From Streptomyces sp. NBC_01264 (GTDB lineage: Bacteria; Actinomycetota; Actinomycetes; Streptomycetales; Streptomycetaceae): a DNA stretch of 64,000 bases. Below are positions 28,435-37,771 of the stretch, in pieces. The notes below the pieces were generated by a model. The model worked only from the letters and a program-made list of their open reading frames with translations. It made no database searches and was not told where the DNA came from. The position numbers and the translations under genes are program-made. Position 1 is the stretch's first letter. Each line of letters begins with the position of its first letter. The stretch is taken from contig NZ_JAPEOX010000006.1 of assembly GCF_026340675.1 (NCBI RefSeq), positions 76,949 through 140,948 on the forward strand, in the 5' to 3' direction.

Positions 28435-29078
28435 ATAACCCCGAATCGGGCGTTTCCGTGGTCACAGCCGGCGACAACTGGAACGATCCATCTTTCAATC
28501 GTTGGAGGACTGACCGTCTTCTTTTCGGCGATGGAGCTGGAGCATTTGCGCTCTCACGCGAACAGGGATTTGCGCGTATTCTTTCGATGGTCACGTATAC
28601 AGACCCAGAGCTAGAAGGAGCGCACAGAGGAAGCCAGCCATTTGGCCCATTTCAATATAGTGCAGATCACCCAATTAATCTGAACCGTCGTCGCCGGGAA
28701 TTCTTGGAAACTGTCGATGAGGCTGACGTCTGGCACAGGATCGAAAGAGGGCAGCGGCAAGTAGCTCACGAGGCACTCGATGAAGCAGGCTCGAGCGTGA
28801 AGGAAATGGACTTCCTTGTGACGCCTCATCTAGGTGCCGCACTTACAGTTAAACAGTGCCTGCGACCCTTGGGTGAATGTGATCTATCGAGAACTGCATG
28901 GGATTTTTCGCGCAGAACCGGGCATTTGGGCGCAGCCGATCAACTCGCAGGATTCAATTATCTTGCAGAATCTGGTCGGTTGAATCAGGGAATGCGGATA
29001 ATGTTGATGGGAGTTGGCGGCGGCTTCAGTTGGACATGTGTCGTAGTCGAAATCGAAGAAACTCCGGGCTACAGCTAG
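28435..29078 (+). pseudogene. Ketoacyl-ACP synthase III-like protein, C-terminal fragment
   Basis: The open frame reads VSVVTAGDNWNDPSFNRW, RLLFGDGAGAFALSREQGFARI and later FLVTPHLGAALT and TGHLGAADQLAGFNYL. These are the second half of secondary-metabolism KAS III proteins. The N-terminal half with the active-site Cys is missing, and the expected catalytic His/Asn region is divergent. Its 5' end overlaps the start region of the opposite-strand MFS fragment, so a deletion removed the promoter and N-terminus. Confidence 0.72.
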
Positions 29079-29087
29079 GAGAACGAT

Positions 29088-29555
29088 ATGCCAGTCGGCA
29101 TACTTGCGTTGGGTCGCTACGCACCGGAACGACGCATTGACAATTCGCAGATTAGCCAGTGGACCGGAGCCACTCCGGAGTGGCTAATGGAGCGCACAGG
29201 GATAGCGCCGAGGCGGTACGCCGAAGTCAGTGATCATACATCTCAAATCGCTGCCAAAACTGTGGAAGACCTCTTCTCAAATTGTCACAGAAATCGCGCG
29301 GATCAGGTCGTTCCGAGTGAAAAGGTAATTGGGTCAGCAATAGCATGGGCGGCCCAGTTCCGACAGGGGCCTGCTCTCGCACTGCGTGCTATCAAACTGG
29401 CGGTGACCTCGGAGCGAGTGCAGACCTACAGACGGGTCTGGACTTTGAGCGAACTCTATTCGAGAGCCTATTCGGAACACGTGATCAGGTTGCAGGAATG
29501 CAGGTTTCTGTCGAAAAACAGCCAGGTGGAGCCGAGTTCGAAGGCCGCTAACTAG
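29088..29555 (+). pseudogene. Chimeric remnant: KAS III N-terminus joined to a crotonase C-terminus
   Basis: The native start is kept (AGGAG, 8 nt before ATG) and encodes VGILALGRYAPERRIDNSQI and WLMERTGIAPRRYA, a KAS III N-terminus. At about residue 65 (DLFSNC) it switches to VIGSAIAWAAQFRQGPALAL and RAIKLAV, the C-terminal region of an enoyl-CoA hydratase/isomerase. Neither part is catalytically complete. An internal deletion between two cluster genes is the simplest explanation. Confidence 0.75.
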
Positions 29556-29562
29556 GGCCATT

Positions 29563-30763
29563 CTGGACATTGGCTGAGGCGCTGGGGCACTCAGGTCCAC
29601 ATCGGCTGCAGCACTTCCTGTCGCGGGCGGCGTGGGATCACGAGGCGGTACGCGAACACCTCGCGGCCTTCGCGGTGGGCTATCTGGCGGAGGAACAGCC
29701 GTGCTGGTGAGACCGTGACGAGAAGTCCTCTCGGCCGACGCGGTCGGGGCGGCGAGACAGTACTCCGGTGCTTTGGGCGGGGTCGGTCTGTGCCAGGTCG
29801 CGGTGCACCTCTCCTGCGCGAGCAGCGCCGGGAGCGCGTTGGTCGACCGGACCTTGTATCTGTCCCGGGACTGGGCCTTTGATGACGAGCGCCGCGAGCT
29901 GGTCGGTGTCCCGGACGAGGTGGCGTTCGCGACCAAACCGCAGCAGGCCGCGGTGATGCTCGCCCGTGCCCGCGCAGGGATTCCGGGCCCGCTGGGTGGC
30001 CGCCGACGAGGTCTACGGAGGCCGTGGCCTTCGCAAATCAATACGCGAGCTCGAATACGACTACGCGACTGCGGTGCCCGCCACGCATCGGGCGGCACCC
30101 CGGCCGGCCGCTTGGCGACCGCGAGTGTGCTGGCGCAGCTGCCGCGTTGGGCCTGGCAGCGGCTGCGCGGGACACGGCACGAAGGGCGACCGGCACTGCG
30201 ACTGGGCGATGATCGAGGTCATCGGCGACGACACCCCGTCCGGCCAGGCGGCCGGACACAGCTTCCTGCTCATCCGCCGCCACCGCTACACTCACCAGCT
30301 GTCCTTCTACCGCTACCACTCCGCCGGCCCCATCGCACTCGGCGAGCTCATCGAAGTGGTCTGCCGCCGCTGGCGGGTCGAGGAGGACTTTCAGGCGGCG
30401 AAGTCTCTGACCGGCCTCGATCAGGGGCAGGTGACCTGCTGGAACTCCTGGCACCGCTGGAGCCTGATCAGCCTCATCGCCGCCGCTCTCCCATCCGTCG
30501 GTGCAGCCCTGCACCGCGCCACCGACCTCGCTCACGCCAGCGAGCCCGCCCCGGCAACAGCCGCCATGATCCCCATCAGCCGCCCCGAACTCCTGCGGAT
30601 CCTGCGGGCCTTCGTACTGCCACAGCCCGTGACCGACGCCGAGCACGTCCTGCACTGGTCCAGATGGCGACGATGTCACCAGATCCAGGCTGCCACCTGT
30701 CACCACTGCTGGAACGAGGTCACCGCAGCCGCAAGATCCGAACTACAGCTGCCGTGGCTGTAG
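29563..30763 (+). pseudogene. IS701-type transposase with several frame breaks
   Basis: It starts LAEALGHSGPHRLQHFLSR, breaks near 29705, resumes with VALVDRTLYLSRDWAFDDER and VAFATKPQQAAVML. It breaks again near 29970 and continues as RWVAADEVYGGRGLRKSI, RWRVEEDFQAAKSLTGLDQG and HRWSLISLIAAALP. The catalytic residues survive, but at least two frameshifts inactivate it. It forms the left IS border of the cyclitol cassette. Confidence 0.83.
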
Positions 30764-30859
30764 GGGCTGTATTTCCGGGGCGCGGGCGGACGGCGGCCGG
30801 AGTAGCGTGAGATCTGGTAGTCCCGTACACAGGGTCGCCTACGGGATGGGAAGGCACGG

Positions 30860-31387
30860 GTGCGGCACATGGCTCTCACCGAACCGATTCACCACATAGG
30901 GTTGCTTGTGGCCGACTTGGAAGAGGCAATCGAGCGCTGGTCGCTCGCCACCGGATACAGGTTCAGCGAGGTCGCGCGTTACCAGACTGATTTCTACGTG
31001 GACCATAGCGACGCGCACCCCCATCACCATGATGCTCGGATTTCCTTTTCCAAGGAGGGGCCGCCTTTCATCGAACTCATGGAGTTCCATGGCGTGGGGA
31101 CCCACTCCGCTGCGCAGGGCGAGGGAATTCATCACCTCGGCTTCATGGACCACCCGGATGTGGAAGGGAAGAAGCGGGATCTGTCTGCCTGCGGGATGGG
31201 CTGCGATGGAATGGCCCTGGACGAGGACGGGAAGATCCTGCTCTGGTTCACGAAAAAGGAAGACCTCCACGGCATCAGGTTGGAATTCGTGAGCCCCGTC
31301 CCCCAGCCCATCGTGATGGACGACGGTCGGCCCGCCTACATCGACGAGCGTGGGTTTCCCGGCCTGTGGCCGCCCGAGCGGGCATGA
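30860..31387 (+). CDS. VOC-family protein, candidate 2-epi-5-epi-valiolone epimerase
   Basis: This 175-residue protein starts at GTG 30860 (GGGAAGG is 5 nt upstream); an in-frame ATG nine bases later is the alternative. It has two glyoxalase/VOC half-modules with metal ligands: His in PIHHIGLLV, Glu in FIELMEF, His in GIHHLGFMD and Glu in GIRLEFVSP. In validamycin and cetoniacytone pathways a VOC protein (ValD, CetB) epimerises 2-epi-5-epi-valiolone at C2. With a cyclase 7 kb downstream in the same cassette, that role is the leading inference. It is first in a plus-strand group with the alcohol dehydrogenase and MFS genes. Confidence 0.75.
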   Translation: MRHMALTEPIHHIGLLVADLEEAIERWSLATGYRFSEVARYQTDFYVDHSDAHPHHHDARISFSKEGPPFIELMEFHGVGTHSAAQGEGIHHLGFMDHPDVEGKKRDLSACGMGCDGMALDEDGKILLWFTKKEDLHGIRLEFVSPVPQPIVMDDGRPAYIDERGFPGLWPPERA

Positions 31388-31438
31388 ACGGAACGGCTGC
31401 CGCGCGGTCCAGTGGGCCAGAACAGGTGGTGAGGAACA

Positions 31439-32590
31439 GTGGAGTCGACGGGTGCGCAGGTATGGACGGGTGCGAATCGGCTGGAGTGGATGTCCCTGCC
31501 GCTGCCGGAGCCCAGTCCCGGAGGACTGTTGTTGGAGGTGACAGCGAACGGGATCTGCGGCACTGACCTGCACTTCCTGTCGAGTGTCCCCTCCGCCCCG
31601 CTAGTCCTCGGCCACGAAATCGTCGGGAGGATTGTTGCTTTCGGGCCTGGGCACGAACATCGTGACGCCGACGGCGAGCAGTTGGTGGAGGGTGACCGCA
31701 TCGCGTTGTTCCCGTGGCTTCCCTGCCGCCGCTGCTGGGGGTGCCAACGCTTCGGCCCCGGCGCCACAACCTGCACCAACGCCTTCGTTTACGGGATTCC
31801 GCCCGAGGCGATCGGGCTGCCGCCGCTGGCCGGGGCAATCGGCGATCGCTGCAGCCCGTCGCTGACGGGCGGGTTCGGTCGCCACGTGGACGTCCGTCCC
31901 GGCACATACATGTGGCGGGTGCCGCAGGAGATGGCCGACACCGTGGCATCTCTGTTGGACCCGTTGGCCGTGGCGGTGCGAACCGTGGACGTGACTCGTA
32001 CTCCTACGGGTGCCTGGGACGAGGTCCTCACCCCGGATTCGACGGCCGTGGTCCTGGGTTTGGGGGCGGTGGGCTTGCTCACCTGCATCGTGCTCCGCCA
32101 GGCCGGGGTCGGAACCGTGGTGGCCTCCGGTGCACGCCAGGCCCGGTTGGCGGCCGCCCGTGCCGTGGGTGTCGATCTCGTTCTGGACACCAGCGAAACT
32201 GATGCGGCTGTCCGTCGTGATGCGGTGCTGGACGTGACGCAGGGACGTGGCGCGGATCTTTTGGTCGACGCGACGAACAGCGCGGCAGCCCTCAGAGAGG
32301 GCTTGGGCATGGTCCGCCGGCTGGGAACGGTCGTAGAGGTCGGCAACATCATCTCCGATGGGACCACCGTGCTGCTGGATCCGGCTCGGGATGTCTGCCA
32401 GCGCAACCTGCGTTTGCTGGGAGTGAGTTTCAATCCGCCTAGGTCCTATACCGAGGGCATGGCGCTGTTGGCTCGGGGAGACTTGCCCTTCGAAGCGCTC
32501 ATCACCCGGAGCCGACCGTTCGAGGAGGCCATGGCGGCGCTCGATGACCTGTCTGGTGATGTCGTGAAGATCGTCCTGACGGGGCCCTGA
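31439..32590 (+). CDS. Zinc-dependent medium-chain alcohol/polyol dehydrogenase
   Basis: This 383-residue protein has a GTG start with GAGG upstream. Catalytic zinc residues lie in GICGTDLHF and GHEIVGRI. The structural-zinc lobe CRRCWGCQRFGPGATTC is present. The cofactor motif VVLGLGAVGLL indicates NAD(P) binding. Its closest architecture is the sorbitol/threonine-dehydrogenase branch of MDR enzymes, so a cyclitol hydroxyl is a plausible substrate. An insertion after the structural-zinc region (IPPEAIGLPPLAGAIGDRC) is somewhat unusual. It is 51 nt after the VOC gene and 1 nt before the MFS gene. Confidence 0.83.
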   Translation: MESTGAQVWTGANRLEWMSLPLPEPSPGGLLLEVTANGICGTDLHFLSSVPSAPLVLGHEIVGRIVAFGPGHEHRDADGEQLVEGDRIALFPWLPCRRCWGCQRFGPGATTCTNAFVYGIPPEAIGLPPLAGAIGDRCSPSLTGGFGRHVDVRPGTYMWRVPQEMADTVASLLDPLAVAVRTVDVTRTPTGAWDEVLTPDSTAVVLGLGAVGLLTCIVLRQAGVGTVVASGARQARLAAARAVGVDLVLDTSETDAAVRRDAVLDVTQGRGADLLVDATNSAAALREGLGMVRRLGTVVEVGNIISDGTTVLLDPARDVCQRNLRLLGVSFNPPRSYTEGMALLARGDLPFEALITRSRPFEEAMAALDDLSGDVVKIVLTGP

Positions 32591-32591
32591 A

Positions 32592-34007
32592 GTGGGGCGA
32601 GGGCGGCGGCGGGGGCTTTCGCATGGTCCGGGCTGGCAGCGGACGGGCAGGGTAACTGGTCGTCTCTTCATGCTAGCCGCCTCGTGCGGCGTCCTTTTCG
32701 GCTTCTCGATCTCGTCGATGAACCAGATCATCGACGAGATCCGACACAAGTGGTTACTAACCGACCTCCACCAAGGGGTCGTGGTGAGCGCCCTCGTGGT
32801 GGGCGCACTGACCGGATGCCTGGTGACTGGCGCGCTCACGCAGAGGCTCGGTCGCCGCTCCGCCCTCGTCGTCAGCGGTCTAGTCGCGACCGCCTCCGCC
32901 GGGATCTGCTCGGTAGCACCTAACGAGCTGACGCTCGTCGGGGGCCGTTTCCTGATCGGGATGTCCGTCGGCGTCACTTCGGCCGTCGCGCCGGTGCTAC
33001 TCGCCGAACTGGCGGCTGCACGCCTACGTGGTTTCATGATCACCAGCTACCAGCTCGCCATCACCGTGGGCGTGTTGATCGCGCTGTCCCTGGGAGCAGC
33101 CCTGCCCGACTCTGGTCAGTGGCGCCTCGTGGTGGCCGTGAACGCAGTCCCCGCCGTGTTCCAGGCCGTTTCAGCCTTCCTCCTCCCGCGGACACCCGCC
33201 GACTTGCTGGCAGGCGGACAGGAGGAGGAGGCACGCCGGGTCCTGCGTTCCACCCGAGGCCGAGAGGAGGCCCTTGCTGAGTACGCGCGTCTGGTCCGTG
33301 TCCGGGGTCTTCCCGATGACGGGGTGCTGCGCAGCCTGAGCGACCCCGACCGCAGGCTGGCAACGGCCATCGCGCTCGGAGCTGCCCTCATGAACGCCCT
33401 GGTCGGGATCGGAGCGGTGGTCTACTACTCCACACTGGTGTTCTCGACCGCGGGACTCGGAGGAACAAACGGAGCGGAGATCGCAAGTCTGTCGATCGGC
33501 GTGATGAACTTCGCCGCCTCCGTGATCGCGCTCGGTCTGATCCGTCGCTATGGCAGGCGGGTGCTGCTCTCCGTAGGCCTGACTGGCATGGCCCTGTCCC
33601 TCTGCCTGGCCGGCGGCAGCCTGCTCGGAGCGGGCGGAGCGGTCACAGGTCCGGTCACCGTTGGTGCAATCCTCATCTACACAGCTTGTTTCGCGTTCTC
33701 GGCCGGACCGGTCGCGTGGGTGCTACTCGCGGAGGTGCTCCCTCAGCAATCCAGTGTTCGGGTGGCCGCGGCGGCGCTCGGGCTGAACTGGGGTGCCAAC
33801 CTCGTCGTCGCCCTGCTCTTCCCTATCGTCGTCAAGACGCCGGGGATTCCCGCAAGAGTGGGGCTGGTCTTTGTCTTCTTCGCCGTGCTGAGCCTGCTCT
33901 TCCTGTTCCTGGTCCGGCGCTTCGTTCCGGAGACGAAAGACCGGGACCTGTCGGAGATCCAGCGCGCCTTGCGCAGCGGCCCGCGCTCCAGAACGAAGCA
34001 TGTGTGA
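32592..34007 (+). CDS. MFS transporter, sugar-porter type
   Basis: This 471-residue protein has about 12 predicted membrane spans. Family motifs are RLGRRSAL after span 2, a long central loop with PRTPADLLAGGQEEEAR, RRYGRRVLL before the second half, and the sugar-porter tail PETKDRDLSEI. The GTG start is 1 nt after the dehydrogenase stop. In this cassette it could export the cyclitol product or import a sugar precursor; sugar-porter members do both. Its stop is followed by a convergent SDR gene. Confidence 0.83.
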   Translation: MGRGRRRGLSHGPGWQRTGRVTGRLFMLAASCGVLFGFSISSMNQIIDEIRHKWLLTDLHQGVVVSALVVGALTGCLVTGALTQRLGRRSALVVSGLVATASAGICSVAPNELTLVGGRFLIGMSVGVTSAVAPVLLAELAAARLRGFMITSYQLAITVGVLIALSLGAALPDSGQWRLVVAVNAVPAVFQAVSAFLLPRTPADLLAGGQEEEARRVLRSTRGREEALAEYARLVRVRGLPDDGVLRSLSDPDRRLATAIALGAALMNALVGIGAVVYYSTLVFSTAGLGGTNGAEIASLSIGVMNFAASVIALGLIRRYGRRVLLSVGLTGMALSLCLAGGSLLGAGGAVTGPVTVGAILIYTACFAFSAGPVAWVLLAEVLPQQSSVRVAAAALGLNWGANLVVALLFPIVVKTPGIPARVGLVFVFFAVLSLLFLFLVRRFVPETKDRDLSEIQRALRSGPRSRTKHV

Positions 34008-34065
34008 GCGGGCCATACGGTGTCCGCGGTACGTGCCACCTCGCCGGGGTTCCCCGGTCGTGTAC

Positions 34066-34854
34066 TCAAGCGATGGTCGGCACCACACCGCCGTCGACAC
34101 GCAGGGCTGAGCCTGTCGTCGCCGAGGCCTCATCCGATCCGAGGTAGCGGATCATGTTCGCGACCTCGCTCGGCAGCGCGAATCGCTGGATGAGCGACGT
34201 GGGCCGGTAGGACTGAAAGTACCGTCGTTCGGCTTCCTCGAAGGAAAGGTCCGGATAGGACTTCGAGATGAACTCCTCGGCCCCGGGGGTACGCGTCGGC
34301 CCCGGTAGTACGGTGTTCACCGTGACCCCGCTGCCCGCCACCCAGAGTGCGAACCCCCGTGACACCGACAGCTGCGCCGCCTTGGTCATCCCATAGTGGA
34401 TCATCTCTTTCGGCGTGAACAGCGCGCACTCACTGCTGATGAAGATGACGCGGCCCCATCCTTGGCGCACCATGGCGGGCGCGTAGTGGCGGGTCAGACG
34501 CACACCGCTGAGGACGTTCACCTCGAAGTGGCGCAGCCACTCCTCATCGCTGATCTCGAAGGCGGGTGTCTCGGTGTAGATACCGGCGTTGTTCACCAAG
34601 ATGTCCAGCTCCGGGACCGCCTCGCACACGCTCCGTACTCCTTCGGCGGTGGCGACGTCGCCCGCCGCGGGCAGCACCTTGCCCCAGCCCTCCTCGGCGG
34701 CCTCGGTGATCCGGTTCGCCGCGGCTCGAGTGCGTGCGGGGTCACGGCCATTGACATATACGGTATGCCCGTCCCGGGCAAAAGCCACAGCGGTGGCCTC
34801 TCCGATGCCGGACGTTGATCCGGTGATCAGCACACTGCGAATCTGACTGGACAT
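34066..34854 (-). CDS. SDR-family oxidoreductase
   Basis: This 262-residue protein starts at ATG 34854, chosen because GAGGTG lies just upstream; a further ATG four codons earlier has no ribosome site. Classical SDR features: TGSTSGIG cofactor motif, NNAG, catalytic Ser in VIFISSECALF and Tyr/Lys in HYGMTKAAQ. LPGPTRTPG follows the active site, and the C-terminus ends TTGSALRVDGGVVPTIA. It probably oxidises or reduces a ring hydroxyl or ketone of the cyclitol. It is transcribed divergently from the TIM-barrel gene across a 64-bp gap that must hold both promoters. Confidence 0.85.
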   Translation of the reverse strand: MSSQIRSVLITGSTSGIGEATAVAFARDGHTVYVNGRDPARTRAAANRITEAAEEGWGKVLPAAGDVATAEGVRSVCEAVPELDILVNNAGIYTETPAFEISDEEWLRHFEVNVLSGVRLTRHYAPAMVRQGWGRVIFISSECALFTPKEMIHYGMTKAAQLSVSRGFALWVAGSGVTVNTVLPGPTRTPGAEEFISKSYPDLSFEEAERRYFQSYRPTSLIQRFALPSEVANMIRYLGSDEASATTGSALRVDGGVVPTIA

Positions 34855-34918
34855 GACGCACCTCATGGTTAGAGGGGATAATTGAGGTTGGGGTTACAAC
34901 ACGAGACGAGGGAATGCC

Positions 34919-35920
34919 ATGAAACTCGGCGTCTACACTGCTTGCCTCCACGACCGGACCCTCACCGAATGCCTCGACGTTCTGCATGAGCTCGGGCTGG
35001 GCGGGATAGAACTCAACGCCGGTGGCTTCATGCCGGCACCTCACCTCCACGTCGACGCACTCATGGCCTCGGACCGGGCCCGCCGCCAGTTCCTGGCCAC
35101 GCTGGCAGACGCGCAGATTGAGCTGACCGCCCTGAACGTCAACTGCAACCCCCTTCACCCCGACCGCAGGGTCGGCGCTACCTACACGGCCGACCTGCAC
35201 CAAGCCGTGGAACTCGCCGGCCTCTTGGGCGTACGCAACGTCGTGACCATGTCTGGACTGCCCGGCGACCACCCCGGTGGGAGGACGCCTGCCTGGATGG
35301 TCCAGCCTTGGCACAGCGCGGCCACCGACGCCCTGCGCTATCAGTGGGAGGAGGTCGGCGTGCCCTTCTGGACCGACATCGAGCACCGCGCAGCCCGGGC
35401 GGGAGTCCGAATCTGCATCGAGATGCACCCGCACAACCTCGTATACAACCCGGCCACCCTGGTACGCCTCATCGAGCAGACCAACGCCACGCATATCGGA
35501 GCCGAAATGGACCCGAGCCACCTTTTCTGGCAAGGCATGGAACCGCTCGACGCCATTGCATACCTCGGAGACCGAGTCTTCAACGCTGCGGCCAAGGACA
35601 CTCGGATCAACCCGAAGAGCATGCAGTTGCACGGTGTACTCGACGACCGCTACGTCACCCCGAATCCGGACGACCCTTCCGCCATCAGCCTCGGCGGCGA
35701 TTACGTGCTGAACAGATTCCCCGACGACCCGCCCTGGCAGTTCGTCGCGGTGGGAAGGGCTCACGACACCGCGTACTGGCAGTCTTTCCTTGCTGCCTTG
35801 TCGTCGATCGACCCCGACATGCCCGTCAACATCGAGCACGAAGACGACGAGATCACGGTGAGGGAGGGCCTGCGGATCGCGTCCGAGAACCTCCTCGCCG
35901 CCGCCCGGCAGCTCCCGTAG
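34919..35920 (+). CDS. TIM-barrel sugar isomerase/epimerase (AP-endonuclease-2 fold)
   Basis: This 333-residue protein shows xylose-isomerase-like barrel features: MKLGVYTACLHDRTLTECLD at strand 1, GGIELNAGG with the first metal-site Glu, GVRICIEMHPHNLVYN, IGAEMDPSHLFWQG, FNAAAKDTRIN and NIEHEDDEITVREG. These supply the Glu/Asp/His/Glu metal-site pattern. Relatives isomerise keto-sugars or inosose (IolE/IolI) or act in C-glycoside cleavage next to GMC oxidases. Here a cyclitol or keto-sugar epimerisation is inferred. The downstream GMC gene is convergent. Confidence 0.82.
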   Translation: MKLGVYTACLHDRTLTECLDVLHELGLGGIELNAGGFMPAPHLHVDALMASDRARRQFLATLADAQIELTALNVNCNPLHPDRRVGATYTADLHQAVELAGLLGVRNVVTMSGLPGDHPGGRTPAWMVQPWHSAATDALRYQWEEVGVPFWTDIEHRAARAGVRICIEMHPHNLVYNPATLVRLIEQTNATHIGAEMDPSHLFWQGMEPLDAIAYLGDRVFNAAAKDTRINPKSMQLHGVLDDRYVTPNPDDPSAISLGGDYVLNRFPDDPPWQFVAVGRAHDTAYWQSFLAALSSIDPDMPVNIEHEDDEITVREGLRIASENLLAAARQLP

Positions 35921-35997
35921 CAGCAGCTGTCCGCACCGGGGCGCGCAGCCCGCCGGTCCCTCTCCTGCCTCACAGGCAACGCCCAGCCTGCCCAACG

Positions 35998-37596
35998 TCA
36001 GTCGCCGCCTTCGCCGCCTACGAGCCGTTCGGATGCCTTCAGAGCAAGAGCCATGCTGGTCAGCGTCGGATTGCAAGCGGTGGCCGTCGGAATGACACCG
36101 TTGCCGCCGAGGAAGAGGTTCTCCATGCCCCACACCTTGGAGTTGTGGTCGACGACGCTGGTGTCCGGGTCTTCCCCCATCCGCACCGTCCCTGAGATGT
36201 GGAGGGGGAGGCCGGGGGTAGGAAAACGGGGCTCCGATCCCGGCAGGAAGCCGCCGATCGCCAGCGCGGCACGGATCATCTCGCCCATCATCGAGTGGAG
36301 CCGGGCTCCGTCCGCAGCGCTGTAGGCGAAGTCGAACGTCGGTTGCGGCATGTCGTGTACGTCGGTGTGGGTGTCCGAGAACGTCACCCGGTTCTCCGGC
36401 CGTGGATCGACTAGACCGAACCACCTCAGGTCCACGATCAAGCGCCCGTCCACGTGCGGCGGTATGTCGCCGTAGTGAAATGAGTCGCGATTGATCTGTG
36501 CATGCCAAGGTCGTCCCTCCGTGACGGGAATCCAGACATTGGGGTCGGGATCGTCCACCGGGATCGGCAGTTCGTCCTCGGGGAATCGCTCGCGGTGGCC
36601 AAGGACTTGCCTGCTGAAGTACTGAGTGGTGCCCGCCAGGTCGACCAACTCCTGCAGCAGTGTCACCTGGCAGAAGGTCGTGGGATGTTCGGTCAGGTAC
36701 CGGCCCAGGGCTGGCGGGCGGATCCCGGAGGCCCACAACAGCTGCGGCGTCAGCACCGCCCCTGCCGCAACCACGTATTGGTCGGCTTCGACCCTCATCT
36801 CGCGACTCCGCGCAAGATCCCGGACCTGCGCGCTCACGATCCTGGACCCACTGGCGTCACGGACCAAACGGGTGCACAGGTGGTGGGGGAGCAGGGTGAA
36901 CCGAGGCTCCCCACCGTCCGCAAGCCTTCCAAGAACTGTGTCCGTGCCGGCCCAGTGCACCATGCGGGGGTTATCCACGCGGCGGTTGACCGCCAAGGGA
37001 AGGCCTTGGACCTGATAGCCATCGGGGAGCTCCGAGAACTCCTCGCGAAGGGCTTCGATGATCAACTGCTGACGCATGGACCCGTCGAACTCGTGCCGAC
37101 TCACGCCTAGGATCTCCTCGGCCTGGCCGTAGTAGGTCTCCCAGTCACTCTCACTGATGCCCTGATACCGCTCCATCGTCGGGTGATGCCGGGGGCAGGC
37201 GCAGGTCCAATGCGTGGCCATCCCGCCGACCGCGTAGCACGCAGCGGCCGCGGGGATGTTGCGGTACGGATCCTGATCAGGGTTTTCAGCATTGCGGGCA
37301 CTGCTGCGGTTGGTGCCGTACTCGGGCACGGCCGACGGGTCCACGGCGAGCTCCGGCCGTGCACTGGAGGGCACTGACAACAGATGCAGGTGACCGCGGA
37401 TCACAGGCGCGAACATGTTGGGGTCGCGCTGGTAGATGTAGGCGTTCTTGAGGTTCTCACCCGGACGCGCCGAGAGCTGCTCGCCCGCTTCCACCATGAG
37501 GACCCGCTTGCCCGCGTCGATGAGTTTACGGGCAAACGTCGCCCCCAGCGGGCCGGACCCCACGATCAATACATCGGCACGGTGCGTATCCGACAT
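35998..37596 (-). CDS. GMC-family FAD oxidoreductase (pyranose-oxidase-like)
   Basis: This 532-residue protein has the N-terminal FAD fold VLIVGSGPLGATFARKL and LMVEAGEQL, then ACYAVGGMATHWTCACPRHH, the flavin-proximal substrate lid region. The C-terminal catalytic segment has HISGTVRMGEDP (His) and GNGVIPTATACNPTLTSMAL (Asn), as in pyranose 2-oxidase and related glycoside 3-oxidases. Such enzymes oxidise a secondary sugar hydroxyl to a ketone with oxygen or another acceptor. No Tat signal is seen, so it is probably cytoplasmic. It is divergent from the cyclase gene across a 175-bp shared control region. Confidence 0.86.
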   Translation of the reverse strand: MSDTHRADVLIVGSGPLGATFARKLIDAGKRVLMVEAGEQLSARPGENLKNAYIYQRDPNMFAPVIRGHLHLLSVPSSARPELAVDPSAVPEYGTNRSSARNAENPDQDPYRNIPAAAACYAVGGMATHWTCACPRHHPTMERYQGISESDWETYYGQAEEILGVSRHEFDGSMRQQLIIEALREEFSELPDGYQVQGLPLAVNRRVDNPRMVHWAGTDTVLGRLADGGEPRFTLLPHHLCTRLVRDASGSRIVSAQVRDLARSREMRVEADQYVVAAGAVLTPQLLWASGIRPPALGRYLTEHPTTFCQVTLLQELVDLAGTTQYFSRQVLGHRERFPEDELPIPVDDPDPNVWIPVTEGRPWHAQINRDSFHYGDIPPHVDGRLIVDLRWFGLVDPRPENRVTFSDTHTDVHDMPQPTFDFAYSAADGARLHSMMGEMIRAALAIGGFLPGSEPRFPTPGLPLHISGTVRMGEDPDTSVVDHNSKVWGMENLFLGGNGVIPTATACNPTLTSMALALKASERLVGGEGGD

Positions 37597-37771
37597 GGCA
37601 GTCCCGTTCGTCGTGCCGGCCAGGCCCAGCGGGCAGCCGCTCAGGGCCTATCTGTCGATCTGCGAAACAATGATAGTCCGTGCAGCCATTGCCGCGCTCT
37701 GGAGGTTTGAGGGCGCCAACCGCCGTATGCTGTATGGATAGGCCCTAGATCCCAATCCTTGTGGGGTTCAG

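Noticed and set aside
37597..37771. Specific promoter boxes between the GMC and cyclase genes
   Set aside because: Divergent promoters must be here, but I could not find a -35/-10 pair with standard spacing that stands out from background.
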